A stretch of DNA of 40,055 nucleotides from Bacteroidia bacterium (lineage in GTDB: Bacteria; Bacteroidota; Bacteroidia; J057). The stretch lies in contig JAUIKF010000066.1 of assembly GCA_030430575.1 (NCBI GenBank), forward strand, positions 1-40,055. Reading direction: 5' to 3'. Positions within the stretch are counted from its first letter, which is position 1. Every line of letters starts with the position of its first letter. Shown piece after piece: positions 7,676 through 15,264 of this stretch. A program made the position numbers and the translations under genes. Below the pieces are notes generated by a model. It was not told the DNA's origin, did not search any database, and saw only the letters and a program-made list of their open reading frames with translations.

Positions 7676-8614
7676 ATGCTCAAATCAATCTTCTTGAACC
7701 CTCATCAGCAGCGTATCCGCGCTTTTTGGCGGCTGATCATCTTTTTCCTGATCATCGCCGTCATCGCCAATCCGCTTGTGCTTTTATTGGATGCGACCGA
7801 CAATCCCTTATTGGAGAAATCATTCGAAAATCTGCTCGTAGCGATTGCCTTTTTTGTGGCGATTTGGATAAATGCCAAATACATTGACCGCCGCCCATGG
7901 AAGGACTTTGGCCTTCAGGTTTCCGCCACTTGGTGGCGAGATCTGGGGATAGGCTTTGCCATTGGTGGAGTGATCATGTCGCTCTTCTTCTTGGTCGCTT
8001 ATGCTATGGGATGGATAGCCATTCGGGGCGTTATGTCTACGGAAATCGCAGCGCCATTTGCGCTGGTGTTTCTAGGGCAAGTCTGTCGATACGCCGCAGG
8101 CAGTTTTTTCGAAGAAGTAATGTCGCGAAGCTATCTCTTGCGGATCATCGCAGAGGGACTTGCGGGTGCCAAAGTGACACGAAAACAAGCCCTGATGATC
8201 AGTTGGCTCCTTACTTCTCTCCTATTTGGCGCCTTGCACCTAGTGAATCCCAACGCCACGATATGGGGGGCGCTCAATGTCAGCCTCCTCGGCATGCTCT
8301 TTGGCCTGAGCATGGTGTACACAGGAAGACTTGCTTTGTCTATCGGCCTTCACATGGCCTGGAATATCTTCCAGAACAATATCTTTGGGTTACCTAATAG
8401 CGGAAAACCTGCCGTTGCGGCTTGGTTGATTACAGAAAACACAGGCCCTGCCATGTGGACGGGAGGCGAATTTGGGCCTGAGGGCGGATTGCTAGCGCTT
8501 GGGGCGATTATTTTGGGGATGCTGCTTGTCTGGGGATGGTTGAGGTATTTGTATAAAAAACCTACCTTAGTACTTGAGCTTTCCGATCCCCCTGAGGACA
8601 GCGGCAACATGTAA
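7676..8614 (+). CDS. CPBP (CaaX protease/bacteriocin-processing) family intramembrane metalloprotease
   Basis: The start at ATG 7676 gives 312 residues. The product has about eight membrane segments and the CPBP/ABI motifs (PF02517): EE at 146-147 followed by R (FFEEVMSR), the second motif with H188 (FGALH), and the third with H226 and N230 (GLHMAWN). All catalytic-type residues are present, so an active glutamate-type intramembrane protease is plausible. In bacteria the family works in protein maturation, bacteriocin self-immunity or signalling, and the target here is unknown. The gene stands between two broken secreted-protein genes and has its own short leader. A second, diverged CPBP gene lies at 19.7 kb. 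Confidence 0.88.
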   Translation: MLKSIFLNPHQQRIRAFWRLIIFFLIIAVIANPLVLLLDATDNPLLEKSFENLLVAIAFFVAIWINAKYIDRRPWKDFGLQVSATWWRDLGIGFAIGGVIMSLFFLVAYAMGWIAIRGVMSTEIAAPFALVFLGQVCRYAAGSFFEEVMSRSYLLRIIAEGLAGAKVTRKQALMISWLLTSLLFGALHLVNPNATIWGALNVSLLGMLFGLSMVYTGRLALSIGLHMAWNIFQNNIFGLPNSGKPAVAAWLITENTGPAMWTGGEFGPEGGLLALGAIILGMLLVWGWLRYLYKKPTLVLELSDPPEDSGNM

Positions 8615-8628
8615 GAACCACAGGCCAA

Positions 8629-9035
8629 ATGAAAATTATCCCCTCCGTTTTTCTCCTAGCCCTCACATTATGGTATGTTCCTAGCTTCTCCCAATGTCCC
8701 GTTGCCCTGGCAGACTCCAGTTTCGAAAACGGAACCCTCGCCTACGGCGGCACGCCCGATCTCATCGGCCGCTGGTACACAGATGACGGAGTGTTACTCG
8801 AATCCAGAAATGCCTACCACGGAGATACGATGGCTTGCAGCAATGGCGGCGGCGCCTATCAATTCTTTAAAGTGGATTCTCAATCGAAATCATCGATTTG
8901 CAAGGCCGAGTTATTTCGCACTGGGAAGCGGATATTGGGACAAATGAGTGGGGAGAAAATTTGCTAGCTGCGCCTTACATATTGCGCATCACATCGGCAG
9001 GGCAGGTGTGGGTGGTAAAGGTGATGAAATACTGA
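8629..9035 (+). pseudogene. Internally deleted, frameshifted secreted protein with T9SS tail remnant
   Basis: From 8629 a signal peptide (MKII, hydrophobic core, SFSQ) is followed by the start of an extracellular domain (CPVALADSSFENG). The frame stops at 8967 in unrelated residues. In a different frame from about 8871 to the TGA at 9033-9035, the sequence reads IEIIDLQGRVISHW and ends in SAGQVWVVKVMKY, which is the second half of a T9SS type A sorting domain. So the head and tail of one secreted protein have been joined near 8860-8885 with the middle deleted and the frame lost. A sequencing error cannot be ruled out, but the missing middle argues for true decay. Confidence 0.7.
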
Positions 9036-9037
9036 TT

Positions 9038-10090
9038 ATGAACGAACAAGCACAACGTTTCCAAGCCCACATCCGCTTACGCCCCGCCATGTATCTGGGA
9101 AAAGTTGAGTTGAAAGGGTTTGTGGAATTATTACTACAAATATTATCTGGAACCATATCCAAAACCCAAGCATCTCAAATCACCTTTAACTTTCATGATA
9201 AAAATAAGGGAAGATTAACCATTGGAAATATTAGGAAAGAAATGATCGATAATTGGGCTGTTTTTCATGATGAAGATCCTACCCTCCCATTGTTCATGGA
9301 GCCATTAGTCTTAAATTCCTTGAGCCAGTATTTTCACATGATTTTCTATGATAAAAAGAGGAAGGAAATATTGGCACAGCGATTTGAAAAAGGAGAATTA
9401 GCAGAAGGAAAAATTGAAGATAAACCCTTAGCCTGTCATTCAATAGTCATTGACTTTCAGTTAGATGAGGAAATATGGGGGGATAATTTTGCATGGGATG
9501 AAAATTATATCACCCATAGATTCCGTGAATTTGCCTACCTACATAAAGAAGCCAGATTCACCCTCAACTACCTACATGCCCACGAACCTTGTCATATAAC
9601 CTATCATTTCAACAATGGCTTAAAAGATAGACTTGATATCGAGAAATTTAATGGCCTGGGAGGGGCCTATTTCGAAACAGCTTTTGATAAACAAATGAAT
9701 GGCTTTTCCCTTGAAATGGCATTCGCCTTTAGAGAATACACGGTTGACAAATCATTCCTTGAATCCTATGTTAACGACCATTACACTCATGAAAATGGAA
9801 CCCATGTAGATGGGCTATTAAAAGGCTTGACCTACGGGGTCATGAAATATTTCCAAAAGCATCAACTCACCGAGACTTACAAAATCTCTGAAAAAGGTAT
9901 CCGAGAATCGCTCATTGCTATCCTACATATTCGCATGACAGCCCCTAATTTTAGTGGGTGCGTGAGAAATAAATTGGCCAATCCAGAAATCATACAGCCA
10001 ATTGCAGATTATGTAGCAGGATTGCTTTTTGAGAAGATGGAGGCAGATGAAGTTGCTACCGAAAAGTTGATCAGGAAGTTTGAAATGTAA
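9038..10090 (+). CDS. Stand-alone GyrB-like protein without ATP-site motifs (pseudo-GHKL plus transducer)
   Basis: The ATG at 9038 gives a 350-residue protein that aligns by eye along the 43-kDa N-terminal half of DNA gyrase B. RLRPAMYLG matches the RKRPGMYIG start. LVLNSLSQYF matches SVVNALSQKL. RFREFAYL matches RLRELSFL. THENGTHVDGLL matches the GGTH transducer block. GIRESLIAIL, followed by FSGCVRNKL, matches the REGLIAV and QTK-loop regions. The ATP residues are gone: no E-x-x-D-N at the first helix, no DDGRGIP, no GGLHGVG lid, and the QTK lysine is replaced. Toprim and C-terminal domains are absent. It is A/T-rich and only 2 bases downstream of a decayed gene. It is probably non-catalytic; a role as gyrase modulator or immunity-type factor is speculation. 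Confidence 0.72.
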   Translation: MNEQAQRFQAHIRLRPAMYLGKVELKGFVELLLQILSGTISKTQASQITFNFHDKNKGRLTIGNIRKEMIDNWAVFHDEDPTLPLFMEPLVLNSLSQYFHMIFYDKKRKEILAQRFEKGELAEGKIEDKPLACHSIVIDFQLDEEIWGDNFAWDENYITHRFREFAYLHKEARFTLNYLHAHEPCHITYHFNNGLKDRLDIEKFNGLGGAYFETAFDKQMNGFSLEMAFAFREYTVDKSFLESYVNDHYTHENGTHVDGLLKGLTYGVMKYFQKHQLTETYKISEKGIRESLIAILHIRMTAPNFSGCVRNKLANPEIIQPIADYVAGLLFEKMEADEVATEKLIRKFEM

Positions 10091-10108
10091 TACTAATAAA
10101 TCTAAATC

Positions 10109-10603
10109 ATGAAATTACTCCTTTTAGCCATAAGTTTTTCAACTGCATTAGGTTGTCTAGTACAAACTGAAATTGCCAAAAAAGCTGATGAAGACCATCA
10201 GAGTTTTAACCTAACTTATCTGTATGCTGGTTTAGGATCTGGAATGGGAACTATACAACCTGTTTTTCGCGTAAAGGGGCCCCAATTCGTTTATACCCTC
10301 GAACAGAATAGTTTTTATGGCAAAAAAACGGTTAAACCTGATACGATACACACAGGAAAATTTTCTCATCAATCCATCAAAATGATCCTTGATATTATCA
10401 AGCCGATAGAAGACACATTGATTTATAAATTAAACCCTAATGTCATGAGCGGAGGAATACACGAAATTGGCATAACGAACGATTCAAAAAAACTTACTTT
10501 TAGGCTCCATAATGCACCTGATTCTACTGCAAAAAAGATTGTCGATATATTGAATGTCTATATCCCCGATGGAGAAAGAAAATTATGGCTTTTTCCCTTT
10601 TAA
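10109..10603 (+). CDS. Small exported protein, unknown
   Basis: This 164-residue product has a hydrophobic N-terminal signal (MKLLLLAISFSTALG) followed by cysteine at residue 16. It may be a lipoprotein, although the lipobox is not ideal. The remainder contains alternating strands (FRVKG, FVYTLEQN, KLTFRLHN) and no family I recognise. It starts 18 bases after the pseudo-GyrB stop in the same orientation and shares its A/T-rich codon use, so the two are probably co-transcribed and co-acquired. It ends 6 bases before the convergent end-healing enzyme gene, leaving no room for a separate terminator. Confidence 0.6.
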   Translation: MKLLLLAISFSTALGCLVQTEIAKKADEDHQSFNLTYLYAGLGSGMGTIQPVFRVKGPQFVYTLEQNSFYGKKTVKPDTIHTGKFSHQSIKMILDIIKPIEDTLIYKLNPNVMSGGIHEIGITNDSKKLTFRLHNAPDSTAKKIVDILNVYIPDGERKLWLFPF

Positions 10604-10609
10604 AATCTA

Positions 10610-11734
10610 TCAATCTTTAATCTCATACCTTACCTCATGCGCCTCCCATGCCTCCGGCAGGTCCATGCGTGAAATAAAATTTCGGATCACCTTTTCACTC
10701 ACCACCGCCTCGCGCTGGCGGTTTTGGGCGAAGACCGTGGCGTACGGCGGTTCCAGATAGACGATGCGCACACGCGCCTTATAAGTCATCGCCAGGTCGA
10801 GGAGCTGTCGCCTGCGGCTCCGTATGATATTGGTGGCGTTCCACACAAAGTCCGTCTGACTGCGCAGGTACTCCTTGGCGCGCTCTTTGGCGAGTTGCAG
10901 GACACGGCCCTGGTTGTCGCGTGGTTTGACGCCTAGCTCTTTGCGAATGGCGTCGAGAGAGATCACAGGGAGGTCAGGACAGTTTTGCTGAATCCAATGG
11001 TCTTTGCCCGCGCCTGGCACCCCCACCATCATCGTGACGTTCAGCAGGCTATCGTCAAACGGCTCGTAGCTGGGATGCGCATCGTCTTTGTAGAAATAAT
11101 GAAATCGAGCCAAATCAGAGGGAAAAGCAAAGGGTTGCTGGTAGCAATTGCGTTCTTGGCAATATTCACGGAAGTAATCGATCCGATCCAATAAGCCTTG
11201 CTGGTCTTCACAGATCCGCCCCCGCACATCTGCCTCCGCCAGCAGGGCCAAATGGTCCATTCGCACATGCTGGCTAGCGCGCAGCACCATTTTCTCTCCA
11301 TCCCTTTTGTCCCAAAGTACCAGCGGCAGTCCATGAAATCTCACCAACTTGGCAATCCGCTCACGCTGGGCAAAGGAAGTGAAGGCAGCCATGGCTTCCC
11401 ACATATACTGCCGCGCCATGCGTTCGCCTTTCACCGAGTGATTGCGGGAAGTGACACGTCCGTCGGGCTGCACCTCGGTACAAGCAGGCTTCGCCATGTC
11501 ATGCATCAGTGCCGCCCAGAAGAGTTCCTCTCTGGCTTCAGAAGCCAGTTCCCGCCACGCAGGAAGCTCAGTCAACGCCTCCAGTACCATACGCGTATGA
11601 ATCCACACATCGCCTTCGGCGTGGTATATCGGGTCTTGCGGGACGCCTTTTAGCGTCTGCACCCAATCGTAGGCTGCATTGATTTCATCCCAGTTGAGGG
11701 AAAATGAGGGGGAAAGCGGGACGAGAGGTAGCAT
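10610..11734 (-). CDS. HD-Pnk: HD phosphoesterase fused to polynucleotide 5'-kinase
   Basis: The 374-residue product has an N-terminal HD domain (H46, the H78-D79 pair in LMHDMAKP, and a later D near 169) and a C-terminal P-loop kinase domain (GVPGAGKD at 238-245, then SLDAIRKE with D261 and R264). This order matches the characterised Runella slithyformis HD-Pnk, whose HD domain removes 2',3'-cyclic or 3' phosphates and whose kinase phosphorylates 5'-OH ends, together healing broken RNA or DNA for ligation. No ligase gene is nearby, so the joining partner must be elsewhere. Length is close to the family's. It is convergent with the gene before it, and the start is followed upstream by a family B element. 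Confidence 0.82.
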   Translation of the reverse strand: MLPLVPLSPSFSLNWDEINAAYDWVQTLKGVPQDPIYHAEGDVWIHTRMVLEALTELPAWRELASEAREELFWAALMHDMAKPACTEVQPDGRVTSRNHSVKGERMARQYMWEAMAAFTSFAQRERIAKLVRFHGLPLVLWDKRDGEKMVLRASQHVRMDHLALLAEADVRGRICEDQQGLLDRIDYFREYCQERNCYQQPFAFPSDLARFHYFYKDDAHPSYEPFDDSLLNVTMMVGVPGAGKDHWIQQNCPDLPVISLDAIRKELGVKPRDNQGRVLQLAKERAKEYLRSQTDFVWNATNIIRSRRRQLLDLAMTYKARVRIVYLEPPYATVFAQNRQREAVVSEKVIRNFISRMDLPEAWEAHEVRYEIKD

Positions 11735-11759
11735 ATACCCTCAAAAATAGTTTTTTTTT

Positions 11760-11921
11760 ACAGCAAAGCTGTCATTTCGACCAAAGGGAGAAATCTAACT
11801 ATCCGGTCTAATAGTCCATTCGAAGCATGTTGACCAAGTGTAGATAACCAGCATAAAAGGGAGTTTTAGATTTCTCCTCCCTTCGCAAAGCCTCCAGTCG
11901 TCGAAATGACAGGCATGCTGT
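11760..11921. repeat. Family B inverted-repeat element, copy 2 (MITE-like)
   Basis: The left end has ACAGC...GCTGTCATTTCGACC then GGGAGAAATCT (11760-11796). The right end is the complement (11868-11921) with about 17 extra bases inserted between AGATTTCTCC and the terminal GTCGAAATGAC. The centre differs from copy 1 at 3315-3462. It fills the gap upstream of the HD-Pnk start and downstream of the M56 gene. Confidence 0.75.
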
Positions 11922-11989
11922 AGGAGCAAGAATATGACTCCTTGACAAGATGGATAGCAAATTAACCATTTACCCTTAACAATTAACCA

Positions 11990-14620
11990 TTATCTCTCCC
12001 TCAGCTTCTCCCGATACTTCTTCACCTTCTCAGGCGACACCCGATCCAGGATAAATTCTTGATGTTTATCAATGTCCAATCCCGCCTTTTCATAGGACTT
12101 CAAAAAATCTGCGCTGATATAGCTATGGACAAATTTCTTATACTTTTCCAACGAATATCCCGCATCCAAATACCCTTTCAAGAATTCAGGATTCATATGA
12201 CTGTGGATATACGACTTGTGTTTTTCAAAGTCTAATCCTAGCGCCTTATACTTGCTCAACAGCTCAGGACTGACATGGCTATGAATGAAGTTCTTATGTT
12301 TTTCGAAATCAAAGCCAGCAGCCTTATATTTCTTCAGTAATTCAGGACTGACATGACTGTGGATGAAGTTTTTAGTTTCTTCAAAATCAAAACCGGCAGC
12401 CTTATATTTCTTCAATAATTCGGGACTGACATGACTGTGAATGAAGTTTTTGGTTTCCTCGAAATCAAAGCCTGCGGCCTTGTACTTGCTCAGCAGCTCA
12501 GGACTGACATGACTGTGAATGAAATTCTTGTGCTGTTCAAAATCGAAGCCAGCAGCCTTATACTTACTCAGCAGTTCAGGACTGACATGACTGTGAATGA
12601 AGTTTTTGGTTTCCTCAAAATCAAAACCGGCAGCCTTGTACTTCTTCAGTAACTCCGGACTCACATGGCTGTGAATGAAATTTTTATGCTCCTCGAAATC
12701 AAGGCCTGCGGCTTGATATCCTTTCAAAATATCTGGATTCACATGGCTATGGATGAAATTCTTATTTGCTTCCAAATCAAAGCCTGCGGCTTTGTATTTG
12801 CTCAGCAATTCGGGGTTGACATGGCTGTGGATGAAGTTCTTATGCTCTTCCAAATCAAAGCCTGCGGCTTTATATTTCTTCAGCAATTCAGGATTCACAT
12901 GGCTGTGAATGAAGTTCTTATGTTTCTCAAAGTCTAACCCCGCAGCTTTATATTTACTCAGCAACTTGGGGCTCACATGGCTTCGCACAAAATTTAGATG
13001 GTCTTCAACCGCAAAGCCTTCGGCTAAATAATCTTTTACCAAATCGGCTTTCACGCCCTCAGGAAGCAAGATTCTTAACGTCTGAGGCGGCAAGTCCAGG
13101 GCAGAGAGTGCGACCATATTTTGCACATATGCCTCTTGGTCATCTACAAAAAAGAGCCTGAACATCAGCTCTTCGGAGATTTCCTTCACGCCTTTGCGCG
13201 TCAACTGCTGGCGATAGGTGGCACTTTCCAAAAACTCAAAAGTCCCTTCCCCTTTATTCCCTACAAATGCGCCCGACATCACTAATTCCCCTGCTTGTTT
13301 TTTCAAGGAAAAAGTAGATTCACGGGTAAAATTTCGGGGACTAAATTCGTCCAGTGCATAACAGCGGTGGCTGATCCAATTCCAGTCTTTCTCTGACAGG
13401 GAGCGGATCACTCGAAGACACATCTCGCCTTCTTTCTGAATGCCTTCCCACGTGCCTGAGATACCGTCTGCAGCCAACAATTGGGGCGGCATAGCATCTG
13501 TCAAAGGGGATTCTGGCATATTTTCTTGAGGAATAAGATCAACATCTTGCGCAAGTTCTTCAGGCAGGGTTATCTCTGTTTGCGCCATCAGTATGGGGCT
13601 AGGTTCAATATCAGAGACGGGAAAGGCTGTCAGAGCTGGGACGATAGCCTTTGCGTTGAATAGGGGAATAGAAAGGGCAAGTAGGGTAATTAGGAAGAAA
13701 TATTTCCATCCAGCAAATAGGGAGGATTTTTTAGTCTGCATCATGAGAATTCTTTTTTTGAGCAATGATTGGTTGTAATTAGCTACAAGCGAATAAGCGT
13801 ACTTCGGCGCAGCGACCTGTAGGAGGCTCATTTGGTAAGCCGTCAGGTCGGTGCCACGCTGGACCATGAGGTCATCGGTCAGGTACTCGAGATTTTGCCG
13901 CAGGGCCTTGCGATAAGCCCAGGCAAAGGGATTGAACCACAGCACGATCAGCAGCAGCTCCGCCAGCAAAATGTCCAAGCTATGCCATTGGTCGGCATGG
14001 ATCTTTTCGTGGGACAGAATTTGGCGGAAAGTTGACAAATCAAGCGGAGCAGAATTGATGAAGATATAGCGAAAAAAAGAATAGGAAGCCTTTTCGTCAG
14101 CAGGTTCCAGCAAAATATACTTCCCCTCACGCGTCCGTGGGAGCAAGCGTATCTGCCGAAACAGAGAAGCCATCTGGCGTAGCAAGCGCATCGCAAAGAA
14201 GGCCACGCCGAGCAAGTACAATGCAAGCAGTGCCTGCGGGGTATAGTCTTTGGCCACTTGCCAAAAAGAGATAGCAGGCGTAGCCTCAGTAGCTGTCCTA
14301 TCGGCAGCGTTGAGGGAAGTCACCGGCGGTTCGGAGGTCATATAGACTTCCTCCTCAGTAAATGACTGAATATCAGGCGTATAAGCAAACCCCACATCCA
14401 ACACAGGCGCAGCCTTTTCTTCAACCTGTGGAGCCTCCAAAAGCGCAGAAACCGAATACTCGGCCGGCACCAAAAACGTGGGCAGCACAAAGGCCAAGCC
14501 CATTGCCCCCAACAACACCCATCGGTTCCATCTATAATGGGTTTCCTTTTCCAATACCCCTTTATAAAAGACCACCACCAAGGTGATCAGCACAGCTACA
14601 TGAAGGATATATGGCATCAT
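11990..14620 (-). CDS. BlaR1/MecR1-like M56 membrane metalloprotease with C-terminal 26-residue repeats
   Basis: The 876-residue protein begins with the BlaR1/M56 membrane module: four hydrophobic segments in the first ~330 residues and the zinc motif HEKIH at 204-208. Instead of a penicillin-binding sensor domain, the extracytoplasmic part has a linker, a unit of about 130 residues (starting GTWEGIQKEGEMCLRV), and thirteen tandem 26-residue repeats. In BlaR1 systems, sensing activates the cytoplasmic protease, which relieves repression by BlaI. The gene starts inside the blaI stop (ATGA overlap), so the two are translationally coupled. The signal is unknown; the repeat region is the likely ligand- or partner-binding part. 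Confidence 0.85.
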   Translation of the reverse strand: MMPYILHVAVLITLVVVFYKGVLEKETHYRWNRWVLLGAMGLAFVLPTFLVPAEYSVSALLEAPQVEEKAAPVLDVGFAYTPDIQSFTEEEVYMTSEPPVTSLNAADRTATEATPAISFWQVAKDYTPQALLALYLLGVAFFAMRLLRQMASLFRQIRLLPRTREGKYILLEPADEKASYSFFRYIFINSAPLDLSTFRQILSHEKIHADQWHSLDILLAELLLIVLWFNPFAWAYRKALRQNLEYLTDDLMVQRGTDLTAYQMSLLQVAAPKYAYSLVANYNQSLLKKRILMMQTKKSSLFAGWKYFFLITLLALSIPLFNAKAIVPALTAFPVSDIEPSPILMAQTEITLPEELAQDVDLIPQENMPESPLTDAMPPQLLAADGISGTWEGIQKEGEMCLRVIRSLSEKDWNWISHRCYALDEFSPRNFTRESTFSLKKQAGELVMSGAFVGNKGEGTFEFLESATYRQQLTRKGVKEISEELMFRLFFVDDQEAYVQNMVALSALDLPPQTLRILLPEGVKADLVKDYLAEGFAVEDHLNFVRSHVSPKLLSKYKAAGLDFEKHKNFIHSHVNPELLKKYKAAGFDLEEHKNFIHSHVNPELLSKYKAAGFDLEANKNFIHSHVNPDILKGYQAAGLDFEEHKNFIHSHVSPELLKKYKAAGFDFEETKNFIHSHVSPELLSKYKAAGFDFEQHKNFIHSHVSPELLSKYKAAGFDFEETKNFIHSHVSPELLKKYKAAGFDFEETKNFIHSHVSPELLKKYKAAGFDFEKHKNFIHSHVSPELLSKYKALGLDFEKHKSYIHSHMNPEFLKGYLDAGYSLEKYKKFVHSYISADFLKSYEKAGLDIDKHQEFILDRVSPEKVKKYREKLRER
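11993..12991 (-). repeat. Thirteen in-frame 78-bp repeats in the M56 gene
   Basis: The protein repeat is 26 residues: F-I-H-S-H-V-[SN]-P-E-L-L-[SK]-K-Y-K-A-A-G-F-D, then [FL]-E-x-x-K-N. Twelve full units plus one of 21 residues fill 999 bases exactly. Central units are nearly identical, while the first and the last three are more diverged, as expected if new copies arise by unequal exchange in the middle. The repeat is predicted helical with a conserved HSH and a Pro-Glu-Leu turn. There is no spacer between units. Confidence 0.95.
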
Positions 14621-14979
14621 GACTTATTTTTTTTGATCAACTCAATGATTTCTTTCAACTCTGCTTCGTCGATATTCTCCTCCTCCGCAAAAAAGGCCAC
14701 CAGGTTCTTGGGCGAATTATTGAAATACTGCTTCACAAAGTCGCCTAAGGCCTGTTTCTGGTACTTCTTTTTGGAAATCAAAGGATAATATCGGTGGGCA
14801 TTTCCAAAAGTCTCGTGGGCTACAAAGCCCTTTTTCTGCAAGATCTTAATGATCGTCGCCACCGTGTTATAGTGCAAGTCATCCGCCGACAACTCCTCCG
14901 TGATCTCCTTGATAAAGGCTTTTTTCAAGCGCCAAAGCGCCTGCATGATTTGCTCTTCTCTTTTTGCTAGTTTCTGCAT
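14617..14979 (-). CDS. BlaI/MecI/CopY-type transcriptional repressor
   Basis: With the ATG at 14979 the product is 120 residues, normal for BlaI. The N-terminal winged helix (REEQIMQALWRLKKAF, then YNTVATIIKILQKKGFV, then a beta-wing with HRYYP) is followed by a helical dimer region. In this family the repressor is inactivated by proteolysis triggered by its M56 partner, which is the next gene. The frame continues to a TTG at 15000, but the ATG is preferred for length and alignment. Autoregulation through the repeats at 15005-15060 is likely. Confidence 0.9.
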   Translation of the reverse strand: MQKLAKREEQIMQALWRLKKAFIKEITEELSADDLHYNTVATIIKILQKKGFVAHETFGNAHRYYPLISKKKYQKQALGDFVKQYFNNSPKNLVAFFAEEENIDEAELKEIIELIKKNKS

Positions 14980-15004
14980 CTTTTTGATTTGTAAACGCAA
15001 GGTA

Positions 15005-15060
15005 CTACTAATTTATTCGGAGATCAACTAATTTTTTCGGATTTCTACTAATTTATTGGT
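15005..15060. promoter_or_regulatory. Three 20-bp-spaced direct repeats, probable BlaI-type operator
   Basis: TACTAATTTATTCGG (15006-15020), AACTAATTTTTTCGG (15026-15040) and TACTAATTTATTGGT (15046-15060) repeat with an exact 20-base period, about two helical turns. They lie 27-81 bases upstream of the repressor ATG. This spacing would put three dimers on the same face of the DNA. The assignment as the repressor's binding site is inference from position. Confidence 0.6.
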
Positions 15061-15083
15061 AGAAAAGCCCAAATGACTCCCCC

Positions 15084-15230
15084 AATACCTAACAGATTTT
15101 CCTCAATCTGTTAGGTATTCAAGCCCACAAAAACGATTAGCAGAGCTATTTTCTCCCTGAATTAGATGTGCTGATTTACCACGCACGTAGCACAGAGGCG
15201 TAACAGATTGAAGAAAATCTGTTACGCCTC
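15084..15230. repeat. Family A paired hairpins, copy 2
   Basis: Hairpin one has perfect 15-bp arms at 15084-15098 and 15105-15119 with loop TTCCTC. Hairpin two has perfect 15-bp arms at 15195-15209 and 15216-15230 with loop GAAGAA. Both have the AACAGATT inner arm but different outer seven bases (AATACCT and GAGGCGT), each matched by its partner arm. The two are in opposite orientation, and CGTAGC precedes the second at the same distance as in the other pairs. They separate the carB 3' end from the blaI promoter. Confidence 0.8.
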
Positions 15231-15264
15231 ATCAAACGCTAAACCCAAAACTCAAAACCTTCCC

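Noticed and set aside
8948-9037. Upstream ATG for the pseudo-GyrB gene at 8948
   Set aside because: The 30 extra residues are out-of-frame translation of the T9SS tail remnant; the gyrase-like alignment starts at the ATG at 9038.
10604-10609. Search for a terminator between the convergent genes ending at 10603 and 10610
   Set aside because: Only six bases separate the stops and no hairpin with a T-tract is visible in or near them.
11993-12991. CRISPR-like array of thirteen regular repeats
   Set aside because: The 78-bp units are contiguous without spacers, stay in one reading frame and translate to a 26-residue protein repeat within the M56 gene.
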